Assembly (NCBI RefSeq): GCF_963675165.1
Contig: NC_087382.1
Coordinates: 496,001-560,000 of the forward strand
Length of the DNA: 64,000 bases
Reading direction: 5' to 3'
Source of the DNA: Halichondria panicea
Taxonomy: Eukaryota > Porifera > Demospongiae > Suberitida > Halichondriidae
Below the pieces are notes generated by a model. It was not told the DNA's origin. It worked only from the letters and a program-made list of their open reading frames with translations, and did not search any database. A program made the position numbers and the translations under genes. Positions 63,404-64,000 of the stretch are shown here, piece after piece (position 1 is the stretch's first letter; every line of letters begins with the position of its first letter).

Positions 63404-64000
63404 GGTTTGGATGTGTCGGGTGTGGGTGTGTACTAATTAAACTAGAATCCTTTGTGGACATAAAATGAATAATTATATAAGAGCTGCAGCATAGTAGGCC
63501 TAAAGGTGTGTGTGTGTGTGTGTGGGGGGGGGGGGGAGGGGGATCGTACATGATTGTACATTGCACACCTTTAAATACATTACAGGGAAACACACATCAT
63601 GTGTTGAATAGGACACACTATTATAGCTGACCTTGAATGACTTTAAGGGACTCTACAAAGTATGACACAAATGTCCACCTCACCAGGTTAGTACAAACTC
63701 CGGGTGTGTTGCTACCGCTGGTTGCTAGGTGGAGCTCCGCTAGTAAGTTATCCTCATTGGGGTCAAAGTCCTCCTCACCAGGTTGGTACAAATCCTCAGG
63801 TCTGGTAGGGAGGGAAATACATGAACAGTAATAGTGTACGTGAATTCTGGCTAAAGCAATAATATTATTATAACTCTACAAACACAAACACATCTTTAAA
63901 ACTATACATGTAGCAAAGGCAATGGCTATAATAGTTTCAAGCAACTCCACCATAACACAAGCACTGGCAAAGGTCAAATACTCGTGTCATTAGAGGTCAT

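Larger units (their letters stand above)
54380..64000. repeat. Segmental duplication, right copy (>=9.6 kb)
   Basis: Counterpart of 9180-18810; see there. It runs off the window end. The left flank (52.2-54.3 kb) is also related to 7.3-9.1 kb but clearly more diverged, so the high-identity block starts near 54.4 kb. Confidence 0.9.
61325..64000 (-). pseudogene. Unrecognised convergent gene (unit 7 copy, continues past the window)
   Basis: Same exons as 16135-19100, shifted: terminal about 61325-61464, 62323-62552, about 62698-62734, 63215-63334 (NELRESTQVVTEEEREHVMS) and about 63684-63801 (PEDLYQPGEEDFDPNEDNLL). The upstream exon is beyond the window. Confidence 0.45.

Noticed and set aside
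1..64000. tRNA, rRNA or bacterial-type signals
   Set aside because: I saw no tRNA boxes or rRNA sequence, and ribosome binding sites do not apply to spliced animal genes.

Overview
The window is animal nuclear DNA. Its genes are split into short exons with GT-AG introns, microsatellites and small inverted-repeat transposons are dense, and the proteins combine Death, protein-kinase, coiled-coil and kelch domains. This mix and the compact introns suggest an early-branching metazoan, most likely a demosponge; that is inference, since no rRNA or mitochondrial marker is present.

The + strand is a tandem array of seven related genes. Gene 1 (1-645) is only a kelch 3' end. Gene 2 (2710-6314) is Death + kelch; its kinase exon is deleted and no coiled-coil exon is present. 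Genes 3 (10129-15957) and 7 (55331-61147) are Death + TKL-like kinase + coiled coil + six-bladed kelch, and lie in a nearly identical segment repeated 45.2 kb apart. Genes 4 (19323-25869) and 5 (29745-33193) have a different kinase at the N-terminus, no Death domain, and the same coiled coil and kelch. Gene 6 (37811-50756) is Death + kinase + one coiled-coil exon; its last exon starts as the kelch exon and switches in frame to a GTP-binding domain with a glycine-rich tail. Exon boundaries are phase 1 around the kinase exon of the Death genes and phase 0 around the coiled-coil exons, so modules can be lost or swapped without breaking the frame.

Between the array genes, and convergent with them on the - strand, lie repeated exon sets of a gene I do not recognise (acidic, charged, partly coiled-coil). 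It is copied with each unit and mostly damaged. Also on the - strand, just upstream of the array promoters, are fragments of the array's own Death domain and, in three units, of its kinase C-lobe. Promoter regions share a GGGYGTGTCTTGTAG motif, preceded either by a Maf-type palindrome (TGCTGAWTCAGCA) or by an NRF1-type GCGCATGCGCA.

Introns and spacers are full of mobile elements: a Mutator-like MITE family with 9-bp target duplications (five members plus one duplicated copy), hAT-like elements with 7-8 bp duplications, a piggyBac-like insertion at TTAA, several TA-flanked MITE families, and a nested stack at 47.1-49.2 kb. The likely role of the array is intracellular signalling: a Death adaptor or kinase input, coiled-coil oligomerisation, and a kelch propeller (or a GTPase) as the recognition or effector end. 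An innate-immune or self/non-self function is a hypothesis, not something the sequence shows.
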